Source: Lethocerus indicus (Eukaryota > Arthropoda > Insecta > Hemiptera > Belostomatidae). Taken from it: DNA of 64,000 bases. Below, in pieces: positions 54,895 through 63,360 of the stretch (position 1 is its first letter; each line of letters opens with the position of its first letter). The stretch spans positions 29,398,954 to 29,462,953 of the forward strand of contig JACDQD010000005.1 of assembly GCA_019843655.1 (NCBI GenBank), given 5' to 3'. The notes beneath the pieces are model-generated. The model made no database searches. It was not told where the DNA came from and was given only the letters and a program-made list of their open reading frames with translations. The position numbers and the translations under genes are program-made.

Positions 54895-55650
54895 GATAGT
54901 TCACTCAACTAACTTTAATTAACTAAATTTCCACATTGTAACGATTATCTTGATATTACTTTCGAAATTTTTAGTTTATTTCCGCTCCAAACTCACGGGG
55001 CACTATTTTACCGGTGCTAGTGCACTCAACTAACTTTAATTAAGTACATTTCCGCGCCACACTTACGTGGGCGCTGTTTTATCGTTGCTAGAGCACTCAT
55101 CTAACTTTAATTAAGTAAATTTCCGCACCACCCTCAGGGGGGTGCTATTTTATCGGTGCTAGTGCACTCATCTAACTTTAATTAAGTAAATTTCCGCTCC
55201 AAACTCACGGGGGGGCTATTTTATCAGTGCTAGTGCACTCAACTAACATTAATTAACTACATTTCCACATTGTAACGATTATCTTGATATTACTTTCGAA
55301 ATTTTTAGCTTATTTCCGTTCCAAACTCATGGGGCGCTATTTTATCGGTGCTAGTGCACTCATCTAACTTTAATTAAGTAAATTTCTGCACCACTCTTAG
55401 GGGGCTCTATTTTATCGGTGCTAGTGCACTCAACTAACTTTAATTAAGTACATTTCCGCACCACTCTTAGGGGGCTCTATTTTATCGGTGCTAGTGTACT
55501 CAACTAACTTTAATTAAGTACATTTCCGCACCACACTCACGGGGGCGCTAGTTAATCGGTGCAATTGCACCCAACGAACTTTAGTTATGTACATTTCAAC
55601 ATTGTAACGATTATCTTGATATTACTTTCGAAATTTTTAGTTTATTGGCA
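54895..55650 (+). repeat. 70-71-bp subrepeat array with higher-order period of about 332 bp
   Basis: The word CTAACTTTAATTAA or a close variant recurs at 54909, 55030, 55101, 55172, 55243, 55364, 55434, 55504 and 55575. Spacings are 121, 71, 71, 71, 121, 70, 70 and 71. The 121-base spacings are a 71-base unit carrying an extra 50-base module (ACATTGTAACGATTATCTTG onward), which appears at 54933, 55267 and 55599, that is every 334 and 332 bases. The array is thus a nested repeat: four subunits plus one module per higher-order unit. Each subunit contains CGGTGCTAGTGCACTCA. Confidence 0.88.
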
Positions 55651-55948
55651 CACTATTTTTTCGATTTTACGATTTTTTTTAATTAGGTCCTCATGAAGTA
55701 AGTAAATACGTAGTACCGGATTCGTTAATTTCGATTAGGATTATTAATGAATAGCAAATAGCAATTATCCGCTGCTCAATCTCCCCATTTTCATTTTTCC
55801 GTTTATTGAGATTTCTAGTTTACAATTATAGTAATTTGAGAAACCAATACGAAAAAATCGAAAAAATAGAGTACCAATAAACTATAAATTTCGAAAGTAA
55901 TATCAAGATAATCGTTACGATGCTGAAATGTACATAACTAAAGTTCAA
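55573..55948. repeat. Inner inverted repeat of fold-back core
   Basis: The segment ending the subrepeat array (55573-55672, including the third 50-base module) is repeated in inverse at 55851-55948, leaving a spacer of about 178 bases. It creates a hairpin nested in the larger fold-back. The switch of strand means the subrepeat array is interrupted by an inversion here. Confidence 0.75.
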
Positions 55949-56014
55949 CATTACCTCGGTCGCTGCTTGTGATAATGGTGCGGAAATTTACCAATTAAGT
56001 TATATCTAAAGTCT

Positions 56015-56572
56015 GTTATTTATATAAAGTCCAGATAAACATTACAATGTCATTAATTCTCAAAAATATATAGAAGTAAAATGTAAACAAAATCATTTGA
56101 GGGTAGGATCAATACGACATTTTGGGTGGAATAAAGAAAAAAGTATTTTCCATTTATAAATAATATATTTCTGGTACAAAATCTTAATTATTTGGTAGTG
56201 AAAGACAGACTGCCACCGATAGGGGTTTCAACAAACTGCAAATTCAAATTAAGTGCTCTAAAATAATAAATCGTGAGAGACGGAACAAGAAAAGTTAGAC
56301 TGATATTAAAATATAGGCAGATAAGTTACGAGATTAGGAACGACAATTAAATAAGATCTTAACCGACTTAAAATATTATACTCATACTAATATTTATACA
56401 CACACCTATAACTATTCCTACACCTATAAAACATTTATTTGGTTATGCCTTGGTTAATCAATTATATTTATAATGTCATTTATATATATAAAGTCAAGAT
56501 AAACATTACAGTGTCATTAATTTTCAATAATATATAGAAGTAAAATGTAAACAAAATCAAAAAACCGAAAAA
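56015..56572 (+). repeat. Direct repeat pair inside the fold-back core
   Basis: About 85 bases at 56015-56105 (beginning TATATAAAGTCCAGATAAAC) recur at 56487-56572 with few changes. The same motif appears inverted at the inner edge of the left terminus (54801-54830). The two copies are about 470 bases apart. Confidence 0.7.
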
Positions 56573-56621
56573 ATAGTGTACCAATAAACTATAAATTACG
56601 AAAGTAATATCAAGATAATCG

Positions 56622-57265
56622 TTACAATGTGATTATTTCTCAATAATATATATATGAAAATTCGAAGAAGGTTTTTATTTGCTTCCTTTTATTGAGAAAA
56701 TTGAAATACAATATTTTCAATATGATGCACTCGAATAATTCGTTAATAATTAAGGAAAAATGAAATATTATCAAAAAAACAGCTAAAATCGAAATGTTTT
56801 AAATATTTCTAAAATCGGCCAGAAACGGCGTCGGTGGGCAGTTAATCCCCGAACAGGGAGAGGCTTAGAAGGGTCGAAGTTCAGCTCGTATTGTCAGGCT
56901 GGTGCGTAAACAACCTGCCTCAGTGTACGTCAGCGCAGGCCGAGGAAGCACACTTTGATTTTTATATCTTAAAACAGAGCTGTTGACGAAAATAAAAGGT
57001 GAAATTTTGAGAACGCTTTATACCTTACCCGTAGTTCTTGGCAATGCAGAACTGTAAGACAATTAGATCCCTAATATTTAACGATTACCGTCAAATTATG
57101 AAATACTACTAGGTATATTATTTACGCTCTATTAATAAGGTAAATTCAAATAAACTGAATATTATAAATTAATGACCCAATGGACGGGGTAAAGAGTATG
57201 AGTTCAAAAATCCTTTGAGGAAAATGATGTTGTATATAAAATATTAAGATATTAATATATATTAA
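56622..57265 (-). repeat. Right inverted terminus of fold-back element
   Basis: Inverse of 54161-54808. It ends at ATATTAAC just before the TA-rich tract that holds retrotransposon element 1. It carries extra bases relative to the left copy in the 56930-56960 interval. Confidence 0.8.
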
Positions 57266-57311
57266 CACATATACATATATATATATATATATATATACCT
57301 ATATATATATA
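57266..57311. repeat. (TA)n tract, left flank of retrotransposon 1
   Basis: TA-rich DNA ending TATATATA directly at the LTR. The last four bases (TATA, 57308-57311) equal the first four after the element (62824-62827), so a 4-bp target duplication is consistent, although inside a TA tract this cannot be proved. Confidence 0.8.
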
Positions 57312-57554
57312 AGTTAAACTATGCAGGAAATTCACTATTTTTAAAAAACAAAACTTTATTACAAGAAATGATATAAATGCGTAATACAAGATAATACACG
57401 AGGAAGTGCTCACAAACTCAAAGCTAGCTATCAACTGCCGGGCCTCTGCCCGGTTTACAATATATAACGATCATCTTAACAAAGGGCTTTGCCAAATCTA
57501 TACGTTGTTTATTTACATCTCTTAATGCCGTTTGGGCTCCTGGCCCCATTAACT
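57312..57554 (-). repeat. 3' LTR of element 1
   Basis: 243 bases, matching 62575-62823 with several small differences. In element orientation it carries TATATA (57461-57466), then a perfect six-pair hairpin with loop AGAG (CCGGGC/GCCCGG, 57438-57453) near the expected transcription start, and AATAAA (57355-57360) as a likely polyadenylation signal. The order TATA, structured leader, AATAAA fits U3-R-U5. Confidence 0.9.
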
Positions 57555-57564
57555 ACTCCCCAGA
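57555..57564 (-). other. Polypurine tract of element 1
   Basis: TCTGGGGAGT in element orientation lies directly before the 3' LTR. Element 2 has a G run two bases longer at the same place (63141-63152). It would prime plus-strand DNA synthesis. Confidence 0.75.
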
Positions 57565-57789
57565 TTTGACAAACCCCTTTGTTAAGGACTATTTACAGGT
57601 TTCAAATCCTACTAGCTAAAAGTCCGAACAGGATTTCTTCTGTACTTCTCCTCGGCTTGTACAATCCTGCATCCTCTTCTGTTCCTGTCGCCGGTCCTCT
57701 GCACGCTTTGACAGGAACGATGCTCATGGAAAATAAACAAAATTAATAAAATAACATGAAATAAACTTAAATTAAAAACTTATCCTGTC

Positions 57790-58860
57790 GAGGTGTCCCT
57801 AATAATTTACAATTTTTCCGGCGATCGAGGTCGGGAATCCGTCCGCGGACTGTTCCCCTTATTCCACGCTCCCGGATTGCCGCTGAACTCGATCGCCGAC
57901 CTGTCTCCCGAACTTGAACTTCGTCCGCGAACCGTACTTTCTTTCTTTCTTTCCGCGGAGTCCGCAGCTCCTTGAGGTGGGCGGTCTCGCGTCGCCCTGC
58001 GGGTTGTCGGCCCTCTCAAGTCGTACCCGGTTTCTGTTCAACAACCGCACGACCCGATACGGCCCCAGATACCGCGGATCCGTCTTCCTGCGCCGGCAGG
58101 CGTTCTTCCTGAAACCACATCACCCGCGCGTATTCCTTCGAGCAAATTCCCTTCTGTTTCCGCGTTATGTCTGTCAGTCATTTCTGTTTTCGCTTTTACG
58201 ATCCTGTCCGACGCCCGCCCGTGCCGATAGGGATTTGCTAAATCGTGCGGGTCTGACCCGTCGCAGTGTACACTATAGTTGTAGGCTAGACGGCCCTAGC
58301 CATTGCGTTCGTCCCTTAGACCTTTTCCGTTTTCAGCAAATTTAAATGCTCCGCGAGGGTCCCATGCAAACGCTCGATCATCCCGTGGGATTGCGGATGT
58401 CGCGGTGTCGTATAATGCCAGCCGATATCTAATTCTTTTAATGTATCACGGAGACGCTTGTTGTCGAACTCGCGGCCTTTATCCATAATTATTAAATTGG
58501 GCTTGCCTTGTGCCGCGAATCGTTCCAATAATGCCGTTCTAATTGCGTTCGCTGTTTTATTCCTAATTCGCCGGGCGTAGGCTAGGCGTGAGTACTCATC
58601 AATCGTCGTGAGGTACTTTTCCTTTTCCCAGAAGAACACGTCTATCTGGACTCAAACCCGGCTCTGTCGGGGTCGGTGTAACCATCCGCGGGGCTTCTAG
58701 CGGTCTCCTAACATACTTTACTTGGTTACACACGAGCACTCGCCGACAATTTCTAATTGTGCCCAGCATGTTGGGCCAATAATATTCCCTTTTCAGGTGG
58801 TCTAACGTTTCTTTCTCCCTCTGTGGTTAGTGATACCGGTATGGTAACTATTAACTATTT
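57790..58860 (-). pseudogene. Integrase region of element 1, frameshifted
   Basis: Reading leftwards: a zinc-binding part with HLKREYYWP and a C-x5-C pair near 58720-58810, then the catalytic core (58316-58660) with the first Asp in QIDVFFWE, the second in MDKGREFDN and the Glu in HGMIERLHGTLAEH, giving a complete D,D-35-E set. The C-terminal domain (57790-58320) is split between frames; it contains the RVRLERADNP strand seen intact in element 2. In the 58200-58330 interval this copy lacks single or paired bases at about seven places compared with element 2, nearly all losses. Integrase inserts the cDNA into the genome, here evidently at TATA. As read, it is inactive. Confidence 0.88.
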
Positions 58861-58927
58861 CGCGTTGGCGCGTCTCCGATTTTGGTTTCCACCATCCTGT
58901 CGCAAACTATTAGCTGGCCGGTCCGTC

Positions 58928-59137
58928 CTATTTGCCTGCTAGGTAGGCTGTAATCAGCCTCTGTTCCAGCTCCCGAGAATCGGTATACGCATGATACGAT
59001 CTGTCCTGATCCAGTACCTGTCGTAAAATCTCTACTAACTGTTCGGTCGACGCGTCTGTCCCCACGCGAACTGTCGTTGTCCGCGTATGCGCATACCGAT
59101 CGCGCTCCGTAGTTATTTCCGATCCCTGTACGCTCAC
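58928..59137 (-). pseudogene. Pol linker between RNase H and integrase
   Basis: A 69-residue segment rich in Thr, Arg and Glu lies between the RNase H end and the integrase zinc domain. It has no motif I recognise. Its position and matching strand indicate it is part of pol rather than a gene of its own. The initial methionine is not a biological start. Confidence 0.6.
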
Positions 59138-59180
59138 TAGATCAACTGATCCCGCTTATCGTTGATTATTTGCGATCGAG

Positions 59181-59845
59181 TCACTCCTGACGGAAGGTCA
59201 GATTCTGGCTCTTCCGGGTGACAGGTGGTCTCTCTTCGGTCGTTCCTAGACCTCTATCGCTAAACGCCCAGTCTCTCAGGTATCTCAGGGCGAATGGGGT
59301 ATCTTCCTCTCCGGCCACCTCTGGGTCGTCCGCGCCGTTTTCTCCGGCGTTGACATTCCTGGAGAGACAGTCTGCCCACGTTCTCCGACCCTTGGTGTGC
59401 GATATCACGAAGTCGTACGCGGCTAGCCGCTCTTTCCACTTCGTGATACGCGCAGACGTCTCCTTCAGTTTGTCAACCCAGACTAACGGCTTATGGTCCG
59501 TCGGACCGCGAACGATCTCCCAAACACGTACGGCCTGAATTGTTCTATTCCCCATACGACTCCCAGCAGTTCGCGCTCTATCGTGCTATAATTCCTTTCC
59601 GCGGCCGTTAGTTTCCGACTTGCGAATGCGATAGGCCTGTCGCCATCCTCTTCCGGTTGGGAGGACCGCGCCTCCGCTTCTTGACTTGCGTCCGTCGTTA
59701 TCACGAACTGCTGTTCGAAGTCGGGGAATTTCAACACGGGGGCAGAGCAAAGGGCCTCCTTACATCGTTCGACCGCATCCAGGACTCTTGCGGTGATGCT
59801 GAACTCCTTCCCCTTTTTCAGCATCGCCGTCAAGGGCTCCGTCAT
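59181..59845 (-). pseudogene. RNase H region of element 1, frameshifted
   Basis: The upstream part (59483-59845) includes the tether to reverse transcriptase and the RNase H start: TTDAS supplies the first catalytic Asp and ERELLGVVWGIEQFRPYVFG the Glu-bearing helix. The downstream part (59181-59555) continues in another frame with TDHKPL (third acidic residue) and WADCLSRN (last). The frame change lies near 59530. RNase H removes the RNA strand during reverse transcription. The order and motifs are those of the 17.6/297/gypsy type. Confidence 0.88.
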
Positions 59846-59964
59846 GTGGGCGAACGACCGGATGAACCGCCGATAATATCGACCATACCCAAGAACGTCC
59901 GGACCTCCTTAACGTTCTTGGGTACCGGCATTCCTTATTGCCCTGATCTTATCCGCATTCGGAC

Positions 59965-60614
59965 TCACTCCGTGGCCGTAATCTCGTGTCCCATGAACTT
60001 TATTTGACCTACTGCCAACGTTGTCTTGTCGGCTGCGACCTTCAGACCAAATTCTTTGATCCTCTCGAATAGCTTCCCGAGGTGGCGTTCGTGGTCTTTC
60101 AACGTCTTGCTGAAGACCACGATGTCGTCCATGTATATCTGGACACACTCATCTAATCCTTCGAGAAATTCGTCCATTAACCGTTGGAAGGTCGCTGGGG
60201 CATTTTTTAATCCGAATGGCATCCGTAGGAACTCGTAATGTCCACGCTCGAAACTGAAGGCCGTTTTCTCCACGTCTTCTGGATGCATACGTATCTGGTG
60301 ATACCGGACTTCAGGTCGAGCGTGCTGAACACTCGAGCACCCGCCATCCTATCTAACATCTCTTCCAAGCGGGGCAGTGGGTACCTTTCCAGCCTAGTCC
60401 TACTGTTTAATTGCCTGTAGTCTACTACGACTCTATATTTCTGTACTCCATCTGCCCCTACTTTCTTGGGGACTACCCACAGGGGGCTACAGAATGACGA
60501 CGTTGATCGCCGTATAATGCCCTGTTCTATCATCTCTTTAATATGTTGGCTAATTATTTCTTTCATTGCCTGTGGGTATCTGCGGCTTAACATACACCGG
60601 TTTTGTGCCCTCAA
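59965..60614 (-). pseudogene. Reverse transcriptase of element 1, frameshifted
   Basis: The upstream part (about 60290-60614) carries IIRRSTSSFCSPLWVVPKK, the VVDYRQLN palm motif and STLDLKSG with the first catalytic Asp. The downstream part (59965-60288) carries FLRMPFGLKNAPATFQRLMD and the YMDD box with the remaining two catalytic Asp residues. The two parts lie in different frames; the break at about 60290 looks like the loss of one base in a run. The motifs are those of Metaviridae and the domain is otherwise complete. It would copy element RNA into DNA in the cytoplasmic particle. As sequenced, translation would stop shortly after the first Asp. Confidence 0.92.
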
Positions 60615-61203
60615 GGTCTATGGTGTGCCGGACTCTGCCCGTTGCTGTTAACGGCTCCCCATCCTTATAAAACGTATCACCATACCGGTCTTTAATTTTG
60701 CCTATATTTCTCTCGCGCGGTTTGAGCGCTCTCAACCGCCGTGACCGCGACATGTCCGCGACCCTTTGTCCCACGCCTCGCTATACTGTCGGTTGCCCAG
60801 GGTTACTGTCCAACAGCCGTCCGTCAGTCGCTGTTCCCGTTCACCCTTTCGATTATGTCACACCGATTATTACGTCGTATTTTCGGCTGGGCAACGTCGC
60901 GACGTGTACCGCGGCAGTTCCCATTTACCGGTCAGTTTCCGGGTGGTATCTTCGCCTCGCCCTGCAGACGTTCCACTCCGGTCACGGTTCTGACCGTACA
61001 TTTACACGGTCTCCCGATGTGGTTCCCCGGAATTTCCTGCATGCCGCAGGCGAGATCAACGTGGAATCGGACCCCGTATCTAGAAGGGCCCACAATCCCC
61101 AGGACTTAATATAGATCACGGGCAGCAAGCCTGGTCGCGCACACTCTCGGGGTGAAGCCCCGTTACCCCGGTGTCCGCTGCCCGTGTGCCGAGACCACTC
61201 ACC
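60550..61203 (-). pseudogene. Protease and pre-RT region of element 1
   Basis: An aspartic protease active site LLDTGS lies at 61069-61086, preceded by LPVIYIKSWG and followed by DSTLISPAACRKF, as expected for one retroviral-type protease monomer. Frame continuity between about 60780 and 61000 is uncertain. The pre-RT segment (60550-60774) includes GRVRHTIDLEGTKPVYVKP, the lead-in to reverse transcriptase seen in gypsy-type pol. The protease would cleave Gag-Pol into working proteins. The protease lies in the same frame as the end of gag, separated by a TGA at 61204-61206. Confidence 0.8.
61139..61189 (-). promoter_or_regulatory. Stem-loop just after the gag stop, possible readthrough signal
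   Basis: In element orientation GCACAC (61184-61189) pairs with GTGTGC (61139-61144) and encloses a strong hairpin CGGGG-CTTCA-CCCCG (61148-61162). The outer stem starts 14 bases after the TGA, a spacing similar to known recoding stimulators. Function is inferred only. Confidence 0.4.
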
Positions 61204-62387
61204 TCAGCTGGAGTGGCGTCGTCCGCCGGATTCCGGCCGTTGTTTCTGGGCTCCCTTCCTCAACCTCCGGTCCTCGCTCGAGCTCGACGACGCCGACGAT
61301 GACCTCTGTGAGCCTCTTCCAGTGAACCGTTGCGGCCTTTGTTCGTGGATGAAGTCCTCAGAGTCTGACGAACCTGAAACTGACGAACTTATATTCTTTA
61401 ATATGTGGTCCTTCGTGTTCCGCGATCCCTTCGCTCTCGCTCGTCTTCTTGTCGCCGAGCAGTCCATAGGTTCGCCTCTAGCCGCCGCCGTACGAGACCG
61501 GCTGTCTGAACCGGGAGCGCATCATGTAGGGGCATTCTCGCGCGAAGTGTCCCTCTTCTGCGCACTCCCAGCATACCTGTGGTCGCTGTTGTTTCTTCAG
61601 CCGGTCTTGTACCCGGAAGTTGGGGTTCCTAGGTGGTTTAGGAACATTGACCAGCGGCTGTTGGTTCCTGGACGCGGGGGCGGTCCGTCTGTCGAACCTC
61701 GCCGGCCTCTGCTGGCGTCTGTCCTTCGTGACACCACCTCCGTCCAGCACCTTTTCTCCTCGTTCTCCGCCCGGATCGCCTCCAGAGCCTCATTGAACCC
61801 GGTGCGGCCAGACGGTGTTGCCCTTATCGTTTTGGCCAACGTGTGATTAACACCATTGGCCAACATTTGTTTAGTGAGTTCGCAGAACCAGTTGTGATTG
61901 GTCCCGTCGCTCCGTTCCTTCGACCGCCGAGCCTATTTCCTCCAGGGCGGGTCGCACTTCCTCCATACCTTGACGGCGTACGCTAGGTGGCTCTCCTGGT
62001 TCGCGCTCCATTCTAAAGATCCTTGCCCACCGTCTCCAGATCGAGGCCCTCGACCCAGCGTAGTGTTCCTTTAGCCGGTTTCGGACCTCGATCCAGGGCT
62101 GCTGGACCCGCAACCCGATTTCCCGTAAGACGGACCTATCGATCCGCCCGAGATCCTCCACCAGTGGCGTGCAAAGTTCCGGCGGCAGCCGTCCGCAAAT
62201 TTCTTTGAAGGCCGTCCGCCTTCTCTAACCACTCGGTGAGGTCGCGGGCCTGACCCTCGAACGGCCACAGGTTACCTATTCGGACCGCCAGATAGGATGT
62301 CCTATGATTCTGTGCGGCCATCCATGCCGCCGTTGTGGCTGCGTCCATGGTGGCCTGGTCGGGTGATTTGGCCATGGTCTCTTTCAC
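61204..62387 (-). pseudogene. gag of element 1 with zinc knuckle, frameshifted
   Basis: Gag would form the intracellular particle and package element RNA. The likely start lies at 62387 or a few codons later (second Met), about 190 bases after the 5' LTR; the N-terminal part (62136-62387) includes NLWPFEGQARDLTEWLEKAD. Further parts in other frames lie at 61871-62161, 61597-61866 and 61478-61750. The last has a CX2CX4HX4C zinc knuckle (61532-61573), the nucleic-acid-binding motif, after an Arg/Gln-rich stretch. A Ser/Arg-rich tail (61204-61467) ends in TGA. At least four frame changes occur, so the copy is broken as read. The capsid fold cannot be assigned from motifs alone. Confidence 0.82.
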
Positions 62388-62557
62388 TATGAAGGTGGCT
62401 GGTCTAATGATCGTCCTCTTGTCGTCGGCCAGTTTTCCTGCTGATCAGAAGACGAAAGAACCACGCGCTCGAGAGGAGGTGTAAAGAGAGAGAGAGAGAA
62501 CCGAACGAAAAGAGAGAGAGAAGAGAAAAAAAAAATTCCGGCTTCGCACTGTACTGT
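62388..62557 (-). other. 5' leader of element 1
   Basis: The untranslated leader between primer site and gag. It includes a GAGAGAGA-type tract (62486-62524, seen as AG runs on the plus strand). RNA packaging signals usually lie in this segment, but I cannot point to one. Confidence 0.55.
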
Positions 62558-62575
62558 TCCCGGGTTTCGGCACCA
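62558..62575 (-). other. Primer-binding site complementary to tRNA-Phe
   Basis: In element orientation TGGTGCCGAAACCCGGGA directly follows the 5' LTR, sharing its first base with the LTR end. It is complementary to the 3' end of animal tRNA-Phe (…UCCCGGGUUUCGGCACCA) over 18 bases. The tRNA sequence is recalled, not searched. Confidence 0.85.
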
Positions 62576-62821
62576 GTTAAACTTTGCACGGGAAATTCTC
62601 TATTTTTAAAAAACGCCAAACTTTATTACAAGAAATGATATAAATGCGTAATACAAGATAATACACGAGGAAGTGCTCACAAACTCAAAGCTAGCTATCA
62701 ACTGCCGGGCCTCTGCCCGGTTTACAATATATAACGATCATCTTAACAAAGGGCTTTGCCAAATCTATACGTTGTTTATTTACATCTCTTAATGCCGTTT
62801 GGGCTCCTGGCCCCCACTTAA

Positions 62822-62823
<2 letters not shown>
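62575..62823 (-). repeat. 5' LTR of element 1
   Basis: 249 bases with the same landmarks as the 3' LTR: TATATA at 62728-62733 and the CCGGGC/GCCCGG hairpin at 62705-62720. It should carry the promoter driving element RNA leftwards. Differences from the 3' LTR concentrate in the first 45 bases on the plus strand. Confidence 0.9.

Positions 62824-62893
<70 letters not shown>
62824..62893. repeat. (TA)n tract between two retrotransposons
   Basis: 70 bases of pure TA repeat, bounded on each side by an LTR in the same orientation. It is the shared target of both insertions. Confidence 0.95.
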
Positions 62894-62895
<2 letters not shown>

Positions 62896-63140
62896 TTAAA
62901 CTTTGCACGGGAAATTCACTGTTTTTAAAAAATGCAAAGCTTTATTACAAGAAATGATATAAATGCGTAATACAAGAAAATACACGAGGAAGTGCTCACA
63001 AGCGATGCTAACTATCAACTCCCGGGCCTCTGCCCGGTTTACAATATATAACGATCATCTTAACAAAGGGCTTTGCCAAATCTATACGTTGTTTATTTAC
63101 ATCTCTTAATGCCGTTTGGGCTCCTGGCCCCCACTTAACT
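62894..63140 (-). repeat. 3' LTR of element 2
   Basis: 247 bases beginning AGTTAAAC and ending CTTAACT on the plus strand. It has the same TATA, hairpin and AATAAA landmarks as the LTRs of element 1 and is followed by a purine tract with six Gs (63141-63152). Confidence 0.9.
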
Positions 63141-63360
63141 ACTCCCCCCAGATTTGACAAACCCCTTTGTTAAGGACTATTTACAGGTTTCAAATCCTAC
63201 TAGCTAAAGTCCGGGAACAGGATTTCTTCTGTACTTCTCCTCGGCTTGCAATCCTGCATCCTCTTCTGTTCCTGTCGCCGGTCCTCTGCACGCTTTGACA
63301 GGAACGATGCTCATACGGAAAATAAACAAAATTAATAAAATAACATGAAATAAACTTAAA

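Larger units (their letters stand above)
54161..57265. mobile_element. Fold-back type element, about 3.1 kb
   Basis: The terminal segment 54161-54808 is the inverse of 56622-57265. For example, the block with GGATCTAATTG and the CACCGACGCCG block recur inverted on the right with small differences. The core holds a tandem subrepeat (54895-55650) and a second, inner inverted pair (55573-55672 against 55851-55948). No transposase frame is present, so the element is non-autonomous. Architecture (long inverted termini containing subrepeats) resembles Foldback elements of Drosophila, but no family can be named. A target duplication is not evident. The right end abuts TA-rich DNA and the left end lies about 230 bases from the TA tract. 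Confidence 0.8.
57312..62823 (-). mobile_element. Ty3/gypsy LTR retrotransposon, element 1 (5.5 kb, full length, frame-broken)
   Basis: End-to-end Metaviridae element on the minus strand, in the order 5' LTR, tRNA-Phe primer site, gag, protease, reverse transcriptase, RNase H, integrase, polypurine tract, 3' LTR. LTRs begin AGTTAA and end TTAACT, and it lies in a TATA tract, as the errantivirus-like gypsy/17.6/297 group prefers. Yet no env frame exists: integrase ends about 220 bases before the 3' LTR. Reading frame changes at many points from gag to the integrase tail, so this copy as sequenced encodes no complete polyprotein. The close match of its LTRs and the near identity to element 2 suggest recent insertion, and some breaks may be assembly errors. 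Confidence 0.92.

Noticed and set aside
58303..62208. Plus-strand frames across the retrotransposon
   Set aside because: They are antisense shadows of gag-pol. All domain motifs read on the minus strand.
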